A stretch of DNA of 27,982 bases from Deltaproteobacteria bacterium. Lineage in GTDB: Bacteria > Desulfobacterota > BSN033 > UBA1163. The position numbers were made by a program, and so were the translations under genes. The stretch is from contig VGRU01000020.1 in the NCBI GenBank assembly GCA_016875255.1, positions 1 to 27,982 of the forward strand, written 5' to 3'. The notes under the pieces are model-generated. The model ran no database searches. It was given only the letters and a program-made list of their open reading frames with translations, and was not told the DNA's origin. Position 1 is the first letter of the stretch, and every line of letters begins with the position of its first letter. Shown here piece by piece: positions 7,229-14,108 of this stretch.

Positions 7229-9133
7229 ATGAGTTCCATTGCTCAGAATAGTCCCGGAAAAGTGGCGCTTTTGATGGGGAACGAGGCCATTGCCCGGGGA
7301 GCGCTTGAGGCAGGGGTGAAGGTCTGCGCAGCCTATCCGGGAAATCCGTCCTCGGAGATCATCGGGACCCTTGCCGGAGTCGCTGAGGAGTTGGGGCTCC
7401 ATGTGGAGTGGTCGATCAATGAGAAGGTTGCCCTTGAGGTGGCGGCGGCGGCCTCTCTGTCAGGGATCAGAGGCCTTTGCGCCATGAAGCAGAACGGACT
7501 CAATGTGGCCTCTGATTTCCTCCTCAATCTCAATCTGACCGGATGCCGCGGAGGTCTTGTCGTGGTCGTTGCGGATGACCCCGGAGGAATCTCTTCGAGC
7601 AACGAGGAGGATTCGCGCCTCTTCGCCAAAATCGGAGATTTGCCCCTTCTGGAGCCTGCCAATTTTCAGGAAGCCAAGGAGATGACCCGGGAGGCTTTCA
7701 ACCTCTCGGAGAGGCTGGGTCTCCCTGCGCTGATCCGGAGCGTGACCCGTGTTTCACACGCCAGGGGCAATGTGACACTCGACGAACTCCCTCAGTCCAG
7801 CCCGAAGCCTCGATTTGACCTTTCCCGGCCAAGCCTCGCCTTTCCAGCCATGCCCAATCATAAGGTCCTTCATGAGAAATTTGAAAGGGCGAAGAAGATG
7901 TTTGAAGAGTCCCCTTTCAATTTTTACAGGGGGCCGGAGAAACCTGATTTCATGGTGATCACGAGCGGAAGCGGATATATGTATTCCCTTGAAGCGGTGA
8001 TCAATCTGAAAGTTGAAAAAAGGATCGGCATTCTCAAGATCGGGACGACCTGGCCTCTGCCGGAGGAATTTGTCCTGAGACATCTCCGGAGGTCTGAGAA
8101 TTTATTGTTCATCGAGGAGGTGGACCCATTTCTCGAGAATAATGTGAAGGAGCTCTTTGCACAGAATTGTTCCGACTTAGGAGTAAAACGGTTCTCCGGA
8201 AAGGCGAACCATACGGTTCCGGATGTGGGCGAGCTCAACCCCGAGATCGTTACTTCCGCGCTCCAGACGCTCTTAAGTGTTGACTATATGCCAAGGCCTG
8301 AAGATTATCGCCGGCGGGCCGATGAAGCGGTTGCCAAACAGGTGCCGCCAAGAGCGCACAGCTTCTGCGCCGGATGTCCTCATCGGGCGACTTACTGGGC
8401 GATTAAGACCGCTCTGGCATTGGATGGACGGGATGGCTTTGTCCTGGGCGACATCGGCTGTTATTCGCTGGGAATGGGGCCTTCAGGTTTTTCCCAGATG
8501 AAGACGCTTCATGCGATGGGCTCCGGAACCGGATTGGCCAGCGGGTTCGGCCAGCTTGAGCGCTTCGGGATGGAGCAGCCTGTGGTGGCTGTTTGCGGCG
8601 ATTCGACTTTCTATCATGCAGCCATGCCCGCTCTGGCCAATGCCTACTATAATGGAGCAAACTTTTTATTGCTTCTTCTCGATAACAGCGCCACTGCCAT
8701 GACCGGCTTTCAGCCCCATCCGGGCACCGGCTCGACGGCAACCGGAGGCCCGGCGCCGGTTATTAATCTCAAGGCGATCTGCGAAGCTTTGGGGTCCCAA
8801 GTGGAGGTGGTTGATCCTTTCGATGCGGGGGAAACCGTTGAGACGATCCTGAGGCTCATTCGAATGGAAAGAGGAGTAAAGGCCCTCATCCTTAAGAGAG
8901 AATGCGCGCTGGTGAGCGGAAAGCGTCAGAAAAATCTTTTTAAGGTCGAGATAGATCAGGAGCGATGTTTGGGAGAGGCGTGTGGCTGCAACCGGCTCTG
9001 TACGAGGGTTTTCAAATGTCCCGGGTTGATATGGAATCAGAGTGATGGAAAGGCACAGATTGACGAGGCAATCTGCAATGGATGCGGGGTATGTGCAGAA
9101 ATCTGTCCTGCTTCAGCGATCAGTCGTTTATAA
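7229..9133 (+). CDS. iorA: Indolepyruvate:ferredoxin oxidoreductase, alpha subunit
   Basis: A 634-residue subunit that oxidatively decarboxylates aryl pyruvates (indolepyruvate, phenylpyruvate) to aryl-acyl-CoA using thiamine diphosphate, with electrons passed to ferredoxin. The N-terminal pyrimidine-type domain has AAYPGNPSSEI (34-44) and the conserved Glu in NEKVALEVA (64-72). The central CAGCPHRATYW (380-390) is characteristic of IorA. The TPP pyrophosphate-binding domain runs GDIGCYSLGMGP (407-418), GSGTGLASGFG, CGDSTFYHA and DNSATAMTGFQPHPG (485-499). The C-terminus carries two [4Fe-4S] motifs: Cys580/585/587/591/597 and CNGCGVCAEICP (616-627). Full length for the family. AAGGGG at about 7215 precedes the ATG by 9 bases. 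It pairs with iorB at 9569. Confidence 0.96.
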   Translation: MSSIAQNSPGKVALLMGNEAIARGALEAGVKVCAAYPGNPSSEIIGTLAGVAEELGLHVEWSINEKVALEVAAAASLSGIRGLCAMKQNGLNVASDFLLNLNLTGCRGGLVVVVADDPGGISSSNEEDSRLFAKIGDLPLLEPANFQEAKEMTREAFNLSERLGLPALIRSVTRVSHARGNVTLDELPQSSPKPRFDLSRPSLAFPAMPNHKVLHEKFERAKKMFEESPFNFYRGPEKPDFMVITSGSGYMYSLEAVINLKVEKRIGILKIGTTWPLPEEFVLRHLRRSENLLFIEEVDPFLENNVKELFAQNCSDLGVKRFSGKANHTVPDVGELNPEIVTSALQTLLSVDYMPRPEDYRRRADEAVAKQVPPRAHSFCAGCPHRATYWAIKTALALDGRDGFVLGDIGCYSLGMGPSGFSQMKTLHAMGSGTGLASGFGQLERFGMEQPVVAVCGDSTFYHAAMPALANAYYNGANFLLLLLDNSATAMTGFQPHPGTGSTATGGPAPVINLKAICEALGSQVEVVDPFDAGETVETILRLIRMERGVKALILKRECALVSGKRQKNLFKVEIDQERCLGEACGCNRLCTRVFKCPGLIWNQSDGKAQIDEAICNGCGVCAEICPASAISRL

Positions 9134-9568
9134 ATTAAGTTATGCATAGTCGAAACAGGTTTTTAGCGATTGTTCAGGATATAAATCCAAAGCACGAATT
9201 TCGAAGTCCGAAACAATACCAAATGACCCAATTTCAAATGTTCAAAAATAATTAAAAATTTAATACATTTGATGGATCCGTAAAAAGTCGAAAAAAAATA
9301 AAGATCGTCATTCCGGCGAAAGCCGGAATCCAGTAATCTCATATAATTAACAAACCCCTGGACACCGGTTCCTGCCGCAGGACCGGTGAGACGACTTTTT
9401 TCAAGACCATCACATTTGAATTTTGAAAATTCGAGTTTGTCCTTCGACAAGCTCAGGATGATGAGCAAAGTCGAACCATTTCGTGCTTCGACATTCGAAT
9501 TTCGAATTTTTAACCCCCCCAAACCTGTTTGGTTCTGGCTACGCCAGGTTAGAAAAGAGGAATTCCAA
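9134..9568. repeat. Repeat-filled gap between iorA and iorB (435 bp)
   Basis: No gene is present. The region is a mosaic of short dispersed-repeat sequence: an AT-rich block with ACGAATTTCGAAGTCCG (about 9195), a REP-like hairpin unit (9268-9334), a CTTCGACAAGCTCAGGATGA block (about 9443) and a TTCGAATTTCGAATTTT block (about 9494). The 10-mer AAACAGGTTT (9153-9162) and its reverse complement AAACCTGTTT (9521-9530) bracket most of it. CTGGC-TAC-GCCAG forms a small hairpin near 9536-9548. The gap separates two subunits normally adjacent in one operon. Confidence 0.6.
9268..9334 (+). repeat. Dispersed REP-like repeat, copy 1
   Basis: This copy reads TTTGATGGATCCGTAAAAAG, then a spacer, then GTCATTCCGGCGAAAGCCGG followed by AATCCAG. 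The hairpin TTCCGGC-GAAA-GCCGGAA (9311-9328) has a perfect 7-bp stem and a tetraloop. The same arrangement occurs inverted at 11408-11456, which shows it is a repeated element rather than unique spacer. Confidence 0.7.
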
Positions 9569-10192
9569 ATGTTTCTTCCCAAAGATCCATTTAATGTGAT
9601 CATCGGCGGGGTGGGAGGACAGGGGAATGTCCTGGCATCACGGATTCTGGGCGAGATGCTTGTCTCTCAGGGGCATGTCATCACGATCGGGGAGACTTAC
9701 GGCGCCTCACAGCGGGGAGGCTCGGTCATGAGCCATCTGCGGATTTCAAAGACGGAACCGTTTTCTCCCCTGATTCCCGAGGGACAATGCGATCTTCTCA
9801 TCGCTCTTGAACCGGTTGAGGGCCTCAGGATACTGGCTCCCTATGGAAATCCGAAGATCATAACCTTACTCAATACGAGACCGATCCATCCCATTGATGT
9901 CATCGCCGGCAATGCGGCTTATCCGGAGGTGTCGAGCGTGATCGCAAAAATTCAGGAACTGAGCAGACGGGTCTGGACGCTTAACGCCACAGAGATTGCC
10001 CTGGAGATGGGCGATCCGATATTTGCCAATATTGTCATGCTTGGAGCGCTCTCTGCCATTCAAGTCCTGCCCATTGACCGGCAGGTCTTTAAATCGGTCA
10101 TCGGAGATTTACTTCCCTCTCGCACGATGGATGAAAATTTACGGGCTTTTGAAAGAGGTGGAGAGGCGGTCGAGGAGAGGACAAACCATTAA
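9569..10192 (+). CDS. iorB: Indolepyruvate:ferredoxin oxidoreductase, beta subunit
   Basis: A 207-residue gamma-type POR domain protein, the small partner of IorA. The N-terminal IIGGVGGQGNVLASRILGEM (11-30) is the conserved glycine-rich start of the family. ETYGASQRGGSVMSHLRIS follows at 43-61. The C-terminal half includes GDPIFANIVMLGALSAI. The ATG at 9569 is chosen because GAGG at 9557-9560 lies eight bases upstream and the family motif begins 10 residues in. An open extension back to 9386 runs through repeat DNA and is rejected. The stop codon overlaps the stop of the convergent gene at 10189 by 4 bases. It presumably functions with iorA despite the 435-bp repeat-filled separation. Confidence 0.95.
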   Translation: MFLPKDPFNVIIGGVGGQGNVLASRILGEMLVSQGHVITIGETYGASQRGGSVMSHLRISKTEPFSPLIPEGQCDLLIALEPVEGLRILAPYGNPKIITLLNTRPIHPIDVIAGNAAYPEVSSVIAKIQELSRRVWTLNATEIALEMGDPIFANIVMLGALSAIQVLPIDRQVFKSVIGDLLPSRTMDENLRAFERGGEAVEERTNH

Positions 10193-11100
10193 TCTCCCCT
10201 TCCCACTTTTTTCTGTCGATCCGCAGGCAACAAGAATTGGAACACATTTCTCCTCTCAATGGGTAAGAATAAAGAAATCAACCTCATGCCTTTTTGGGCA
10301 TACGATTTCGTTTCCATCGCCCCTCTGTTTTTCTCCACCGTCTTTTTAACCATTTGCAGTATTAAATCCGTTCCTTCTTCACGATGGTCGGTTGGAAGGG
10401 AAGGCAAAAGGTCTAACGATTTTCCCTGAGAGTCGAAATGGGTTAAAATAATGAGTATTTCGATATATTTCATATCTTTCTGAAATCGTTCCTTTGCCTC
10501 AACCTTCCACCCTTGGGGCTCAACGGATCGGGTCAGGATACCTAATCCGCCATTTAACGAAATCGAAAAGAGAACATATTGAAAGAGAGAGTTTAAAATA
10601 AACCTCATCTGTTCGTCCGTTACCGTTGTTTCAGGCAAGTCTGGCTCAAATTGTTTTTTGATGATTCGGATGTTTTTATTTTCAAATTCCTTCCCGTTCT
10701 CTTTTAAAATTTCTTCCAACAGGGAATGAATGGTGTTTATCTTTTTGACAGGAGTGATGATATTTAGATAATCACAAAAGCAGTCCAAAACAGAAATAGA
10801 CTTCTCAATGTCTTCAGAGACAACCGTGTAAAAATAGTCTCCTAAATCCCTATCCCTGAAGTTCTCCTGAGAATAGTACGCCAGGGTTTTCATGGCGGCG
10901 AGGCTCCCCCTGATGTGGTCAATCAATTCGAGGAGAAAAGGAAATAAAGAATTGGGGCCCTGTTCAGGAGAAGGATTTTTATCCTTCGGCGAGGTTGATT
11001 CGGGCTCGCCATGAAAGGTAAAAAAATCAGATATGTTGTTTTTATTTTTATCGTCCCCTTGAAACCTGATATTCTTAATATTTTCCTGACTGCTTTTCAT
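10189..11100 (-). CDS. Degenerate histidine-kinase-like protein (non-canonical sensor/scaffold)
   Basis: A 303-residue soluble protein with a low-complexity N-terminus (1-50), then a HisKA-like helix pair (LLELIDHIRGSLAAMKTLAYYSQ, 57-79). The C-terminal part resembles a HATPase fold: an N-box-like FILNSLFQYVLFSIS and a final GTDLILQMVKKTVEKNRGAM resembling the usual GLGLSIVKKIVELHGG. Several catalytic features look lost. The phospho-acceptor position aligns with Asp61 or an offset His62, the N-box Asn is replaced by Gln, and no DxGxG box is evident. It may be an inactive kinase, a phosphotransfer partner or a scaffold. A sigma54-type promoter lies about 80 bases upstream. GAGG precedes the ATG by 10 bases. 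It converges on iorB with a 4-base overlap and no terminator between them. Confidence 0.6.
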   Translation of the reverse strand: MKSSQENIKNIRFQGDDKNKNNISDFFTFHGEPESTSPKDKNPSPEQGPNSLFPFLLELIDHIRGSLAAMKTLAYYSQENFRDRDLGDYFYTVVSEDIEKSISVLDCFCDYLNIITPVKKINTIHSLLEEILKENGKEFENKNIRIIKKQFEPDLPETTVTDEQMRFILNSLFQYVLFSISLNGGLGILTRSVEPQGWKVEAKERFQKDMKYIEILIILTHFDSQGKSLDLLPSLPTDHREEGTDLILQMVKKTVEKNRGAMETKSYAQKGMRLISLFLPIERRNVFQFLLPADRQKKVGRGD

Positions 11101-11181
11101 TTTCTTAATCCTCGCTATTCTTTGCAGAAATATGCTCCATCATAGTTTTTCTAAGAAGATTCAATCCTGAGGATAATTACA

Positions 11182-11195
11182 GCAAGTCTTATGCC
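11182..11195 (-). promoter_or_regulatory. Sigma54 (-24/-12) promoter candidate
   Basis: On the minus strand the sequence TTGGCATAAGACTTGCTG has GG and GC separated by exactly 10 bases, the defining spacing of RpoN promoters (consensus TGGCAC-N5-TTGC). It lies about 80 bases upstream of the ATG of the sensor-kinase-like gene at 11100. The surrounding DNA is very AT-rich. No enhancer-binding-protein gene is in the window. Confidence 0.55.
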
Positions 11196-11348
11196 AATTT
11201 ATTTTAAATTGTATAATATATTGAATGTATTATGTAATTAGAACTATTTGATTATTTTTGGCCGATTCTATTTCTGAAAATTGTCACAAAAGTTATGAAA
11301 AGATTAAAATAAAGAAGATAGTCTCGCAAAAGTCTGAAAAACCCATTA

Positions 11349-11456
11349 TCAGTCATTCCTGCGCAAGTCCCGCTCTTGGCGGGATGTTTTCAACTAGTTA
11401 AAATTCTCTGGATTCCCGTTTTCACGGGAATGACGACTTTTTACGATTCCATCAAA
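11349..11456 (-). repeat. Composite REP-like repeat, copy 2 (inverted)
   Basis: The right part (11408-11456) is the reverse complement of the element at 9268-9334: on the minus strand it reads TTTGATGGAATCGTAAAAAG, then GTCATTCCCG and a hairpin, ending in CCAG. Its hairpin ATTCCCGT-TTTC-ACGGGAAT (11412-11431) has a perfect 8-bp stem. The left part begins GTCATTCCTGCGCAAG (11352) and includes TCCCGC-TCTTG-GCGGGA, a second half-element. Confidence 0.65.
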
Positions 11457-11483
11457 GAAAAGATGAAAGAAAAAGGAGGGAGG

Positions 11484-11638
11484 TTATTCTTTGGACAGGG
11501 TTTCCAATATCCCTTTAAGATAGCCGATGGAGTGGCTGGCGATGGTCTGAGGGTCGGGGCTGAAATTGAAGACCTCCACGGAGACTTAGCCCTTATAGCC
11601 GTTTTTGAGCAATGTTTTTAAAATCGGCGTAAACTTCT
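11484..11638 (-). pseudogene. Remnant of a TIM-barrel sugar isomerase gene (3' end only)
   Basis: About 137 bases here (11502-11638) align with the 3' part of the intact isomerase gene (about 13296-13431), with roughly 85-90 percent identity by eye. On the minus strand they encode TPILKTLLKNGYKG, then an in-frame TAA where the intact gene has Tyr, then VSVEVFNFSPDPQTIAS and GYLKGILETLSKE before a stop at 11484. Similarity ends abruptly at about 11638, so the 5' four-fifths of the gene is absent. It is a decayed paralogue or partial duplication, not a functional gene. The adjacent REP-like repeat may mark the recombination that truncated it. Confidence 0.85.
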
Positions 11639-11671
11639 TATAAATAAGAATGGGCCTACCCCCAAGAATTG

Positions 11672-12151
11672 TTATTGAAGTTTTTCTAATTCCTGTTTTT
11701 TTAGTTCCTTGATCTTTTCTAATGTGTCCCTGTATATGGGGTCCTTTAATGGGTTGAGTTCGATTGCCCTCAAGGCATATCTTTCTGCCACATCGAGTTT
11801 TTCACGCTTAATATAATAAAGCCAGGCGAGATTGTTATGGGCATCGGCATTCCGGGGGTCCTTCTTGATCATTTTTTTATAGTAGGTTTCTGCTTCGCCA
11901 AACTCATTTTTCAAAAAATGTGTATTTCCGAGGTAGAGATAGGCGATCGGAAGTTTCTTGGCAGCCAGTTCATACTCCTTAATAGCGGAGTCGAGCAGAC
12001 CTTTTTTTTCGTAGGCGACCCCCAGATTTAAATGTTCTTCAGGGGTAAGCGGGTCCTTTGGGATGATCACCTTTGGCAGGGAGCAACCGAATAAGAATAG
12101 AAATGTAAAAAAGCAAAGGAAAAGGGCAGGAAATATCCTCCGGTTAAACAT
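11672..12151 (-). CDS. TPR-repeat lipoprotein linked to C39 peptidase (split PA2778-type C-terminus)
   Basis: A 159-residue lipoprotein. The signal peptide (MFNRRIFPALFLCFFTFLFLFGC) ends in an LFGC lipobox, which fixes the start at 12151; longer in-frame starts (for example at 12211) would overlap the upstream gene and bury the signal. After the lipid-modified Cys23 there are about three tetratricopeptide repeats: EEHLNLGVAYEKKGLLDSAI, AYLYLGNTHFLKNEFGEAE and ADAHNNLAWLYYIKREKLDV. It lies 11 bases downstream of the C39 peptidase gene in the same operon. In Pseudomonas PA2778-type proteins the C39 peptidase and TPRs are fused in one chain, so this gene probably supplies the missing TPR half as a membrane-tethered partner. 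Confidence 0.82.
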   Translation of the reverse strand: MFNRRIFPALFLCFFTFLFLFGCSLPKVIIPKDPLTPEEHLNLGVAYEKKGLLDSAIKEYELAAKKLPIAYLYLGNTHFLKNEFGEAETYYKKMIKKDPRNADAHNNLAWLYYIKREKLDVAERYALRAIELNPLKDPIYRDTLEKIKELKKQELEKLQ

Positions 12152-12162
12152 TTCAAGGCGGC

Positions 12163-12729
12163 TTATGATCGGGAAGTGATCCATAGTGTCCAGAACTTCG
12201 CCCGCTTCCATGAATTAATAAAACCCTCCATGGAGATGCTCTTCAACCTCTCCTTACCGGAATTGGCGATGATGGAGTTTTCGTCATGGCCCACCACCAC
12301 CATGAAATGGTTCTGCCGGACCACCCCGAGACCATAATCGACCATGACAATGAGAGGAAACCCTGAATCAATCTTCTCCTTAAGGTCTTTAACAGAGCCT
12401 TGATAGGAATCGGCTTTCAGGCCTCTTTTCTGCGCATACAGGACCATATCAATATTGAGCGTCCCTTTGGCTGACGGGCTGAATATTTCAATGGTAATTT
12501 CATCGGGGCTGACCGGAGTCCCCCAATAATTCAACACGCCTGCGAGCGAGGCTGGGCCGCACTGGTATGTCTCCTGGGGAAAGAACGGGACGTCTTTAAT
12601 AAGATGAAGAGATTTAACCCCGTTTAAATGGGGAGTGGCCGCACAGGAAGATACACAAGTTAAGGCCAAAAAGATGAAAGAGAGGCGCACCCATTTGAGA
12701 GCGCCTCCCCAGAAATAACTTTCTGACAA
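12163..12729 (-). CDS. C39-family cysteine peptidase lipoprotein (PA2778-like)
   Basis: A papain-fold C39-like peptidase, 188 residues from a TTG at 12729 (AAGGG eight bases upstream); a GTG at 12690 would give 175 residues and cannot be excluded. The signal segment VRLSFIFLALTCVSSC ends in a lipobox, so the protein is a lipoprotein. The C39 core shows the nucleophile Cys57 in ETYQCGPASLAGVLNYWG and the catalytic His141 in QNHFMVVVGHD, followed by NSIIANSG, where the third active-site residue is expected. C39 peptidases cleave after double-glycine leaders in exporters; free-standing PA2778-type members have no proven substrate. It follows the PA2779-like gene by 14 bases and precedes the TPR lipoprotein. 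Confidence 0.82.
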   Translation of the reverse strand: MSESYFWGGALKWVRLSFIFLALTCVSSCAATPHLNGVKSLHLIKDVPFFPQETYQCGPASLAGVLNYWGTPVSPDEITIEIFSPSAKGTLNIDMVLYAQKRGLKADSYQGSVKDLKEKIDSGFPLIVMVDYGLGVVRQNHFMVVVGHDENSIIANSGKERLKSISMEGFINSWKRAKFWTLWITSRS

Positions 12730-12743
12730 GATAGGTACCCTTG

Positions 12744-13142
12744 CTATTTCTCTTTTTCGATGACAACCCGGTGTCCCGAAACATAAATAACGACACCGAT
12801 GATGATGGCGATTAACAAGATGACAATAAGCACGGCCCAACCGCTGCCACCCACCTGGAGTTGATCGAGGTTGAGGGCCAGTTGATGGATCTGATGGTCG
12901 CTGAGTTGGGTTAATCTCTTTTCAATCTCATCAGGAGTGAAACCCAGATCCCTCAGCCTTTCTCCCACCATCTTCATCTCGAGCACCTTTCGAATCTTCT
13001 CAAGATCGGAAGACCGATCGAAAGATAGCATTGAAATGGCCTCGGAGGGGGAGAATCCTGCATAGACCCTCGGTGTGATGCCAATGATAAACATGGCCAC
13101 CACCAGATATGATGCAATATACTTCATCCATGTTCGCTTCAC
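12744..13142 (-). CDS. PA2779-family small membrane protein
   Basis: A 132-residue protein with an N-terminal signal (MKRTWMKYIASYLVVAMFIIGITPRVYA), the family segment FSPSEAISML and DRSSDLEKIRKVLEMKMVGERLRDLGFTP around residues 41-69, and a C-terminal transmembrane helix (WAVLIVILLIAIIIGVVIYV). This matches the PA2779 family, which nearly always accompanies a PA2778-type C39 peptidase. The GTG at 13142 is chosen because AAAGGAGG ends about 8 bases upstream; the GTG at 13151 overlaps that site. The gene starts the three-gene operon and has a strong promoter. The family's function is unknown; linkage with a peptidase and a TPR lipoprotein suggests a periplasmic processing or quality-control complex. 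Confidence 0.85.
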   Translation of the reverse strand: MKRTWMKYIASYLVVAMFIIGITPRVYAGFSPSEAISMLSFDRSSDLEKIRKVLEMKMVGERLRDLGFTPDEIEKRLTQLSDHQIHQLALNLDQLQVGGSGWAVLIVILLIAIIIGVVIYVSGHRVVIEKEK

Positions 13143-13181
13143 CTTCCTCACCTCCTTTTATGGAATTTGTTTTGTTATTCA

Positions 13182-13210
13182 ATCATATGAAAAGAAAAAT
13201 GATGTGTCAA
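13182..13210 (-). promoter_or_regulatory. Near-consensus sigma70 promoter of the PA2779-C39-TPR operon
   Basis: On the minus strand TTGACA (13205-13210) is separated by exactly 17 bases from TATGAT (13182-13187). The predicted transcript starts about 33 bases before the GTG at 13142, leaving room for its strong Shine-Dalgarno site. The match suggests housekeeping-level expression. Confidence 0.75.
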
Positions 13211-13253
13211 GGGGAAACCCATTCCCTAAATAGTGATTTAGGAGATTGTCATT

Positions 13254-14108
13254 TCAGATATTGACAACGGAAGGATTCGATCCCCCTAGTCCCTCCAGAA
13301 TTCCTTTGAGGTAGCCGATGGAGCGGCTGGCGATGGTCTGAGGGTCGGGGCTGAAATTGAAGACCTCCACGGAGATGTAGCCTTTATAACCGTTTTTGAG
13401 CAATGTTTTCAGGATCGGCGCGAATTTCGTCTCGCCAAAGCCGGGGCCCGATCCATTGGCGTCATTGACATGGACATGGCGGAGATACCCGGAGTCGAGA
13501 GCCTGGAGGAGGGCGCCTGTCAATGACTTCTCAGAGGCGAAGGCGCTCTTGCAGTCAAAGGTCATCTTCAAATTGGGATGCCGCACCTCTTTTACAAATC
13601 GGGTTGCATCCTTGATGGTATTGATAAAATTGGTCTGGTCGGGAGAGAGGGGTTCGAGGCAGTAGAAGACATTTCTCTGCCGGGCGGCCTTCAGGGAAAC
13701 CTTGAACGTCTCGATAGCGTAATCCCAGGAATCCTTGGCGTTCCATCCCTCCTTGATCGTCCTCTGATGGGGTGAACCGTGGACGAGGACTTTCCCTCCA
13801 ATGTCCGCGCAGAAATGGATGAGGGCCTCGATATATTCCTGGGTCTGGATGCGGATATATTCGTCAGGGTGATTGATGTAGAGCCCTTCGGGCTTGACGA
13901 GAAGCCAGTGAAGGCCAACGATCTCAATCCCGTTGTCCTCTGCGGCACGGCGGATCGCATTTCGCCTCTTCGTTGATATCTCAGTGACAGAATCGGCCAG
14001 CGTGAAGGGTGCGATCTCCACTCCATCGTATCCCAATTTCGCCGCATATTCGAAGACTCTTTCGATGGGCCATCCCTGGAAGAGTTCATTACAGATGGAG
14101 ATCTTCAT
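13254..14108 (-). CDS. Sugar phosphate isomerase/epimerase family protein (xylose-isomerase-like TIM barrel)
   Basis: A 284-residue single-domain TIM barrel of the AP_endonuc_2/xylose-isomerase-like family. It begins MKISICNELFQGWPIERVFEYAAKLGYDGVE, the usual first strand and helix. Likely metal and substrate ligands are spread through the barrel: VHGSPHQR, Glu in YCLEPLS, Asp in MTFDCKSA, HVHVND and the final Glu in ISVEVFNFSP. Family members isomerise or epimerise keto-sugars or dehydrate inosose-type compounds; the substrate here is unknown. It is the last gene of the leftward tctCBA-methyltransferase operon, and its ATG overlaps the preceding stop (ATGA). A related broken 3' copy lies at 11484-11638. 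Confidence 0.85.
   Translation of the reverse strand: MKISICNELFQGWPIERVFEYAAKLGYDGVEIAPFTLADSVTEISTKRRNAIRRAAEDNGIEIVGLHWLLVKPEGLYINHPDEYIRIQTQEYIEALIHFCADIGGKVLVHGSPHQRTIKEGWNAKDSWDYAIETFKVSLKAARQRNVFYCLEPLSPDQTNFINTIKDATRFVKEVRHPNLKMTFDCKSAFASEKSLTGALLQALDSGYLRHVHVNDANGSGPGFGETKFAPILKTLLKNGYKGYISVEVFNFSPDPQTIASRSIGYLKGILEGLGGSNPSVVNI

Larger units (their letters stand above)
11101..11671. other. Intergenic region, 571 bp: promoter, REP repeats and a gene remnant
   Basis: From left to right this holds a sigma54-type promoter (11182-11195), about 150 bases of AT-rich sequence with no recognisable feature, a composite REP-like repeat (11349-11456), a broken isomerase fragment (11484-11638) and about 30 bases of plain spacer. 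No intact gene is supported. Confidence 0.6.

Noticed and set aside
9386..9568. 61-codon upstream extension of iorB
   Set aside because: It runs through dispersed repeats, while the family's conserved N-terminus and a good GAGG site fit the ATG at 9569.
11376..11621. 81-codon plus-strand frame
   Set aside because: It is made of REP-like repeat and the antisense of the isomerase remnant, so it is not a gene.
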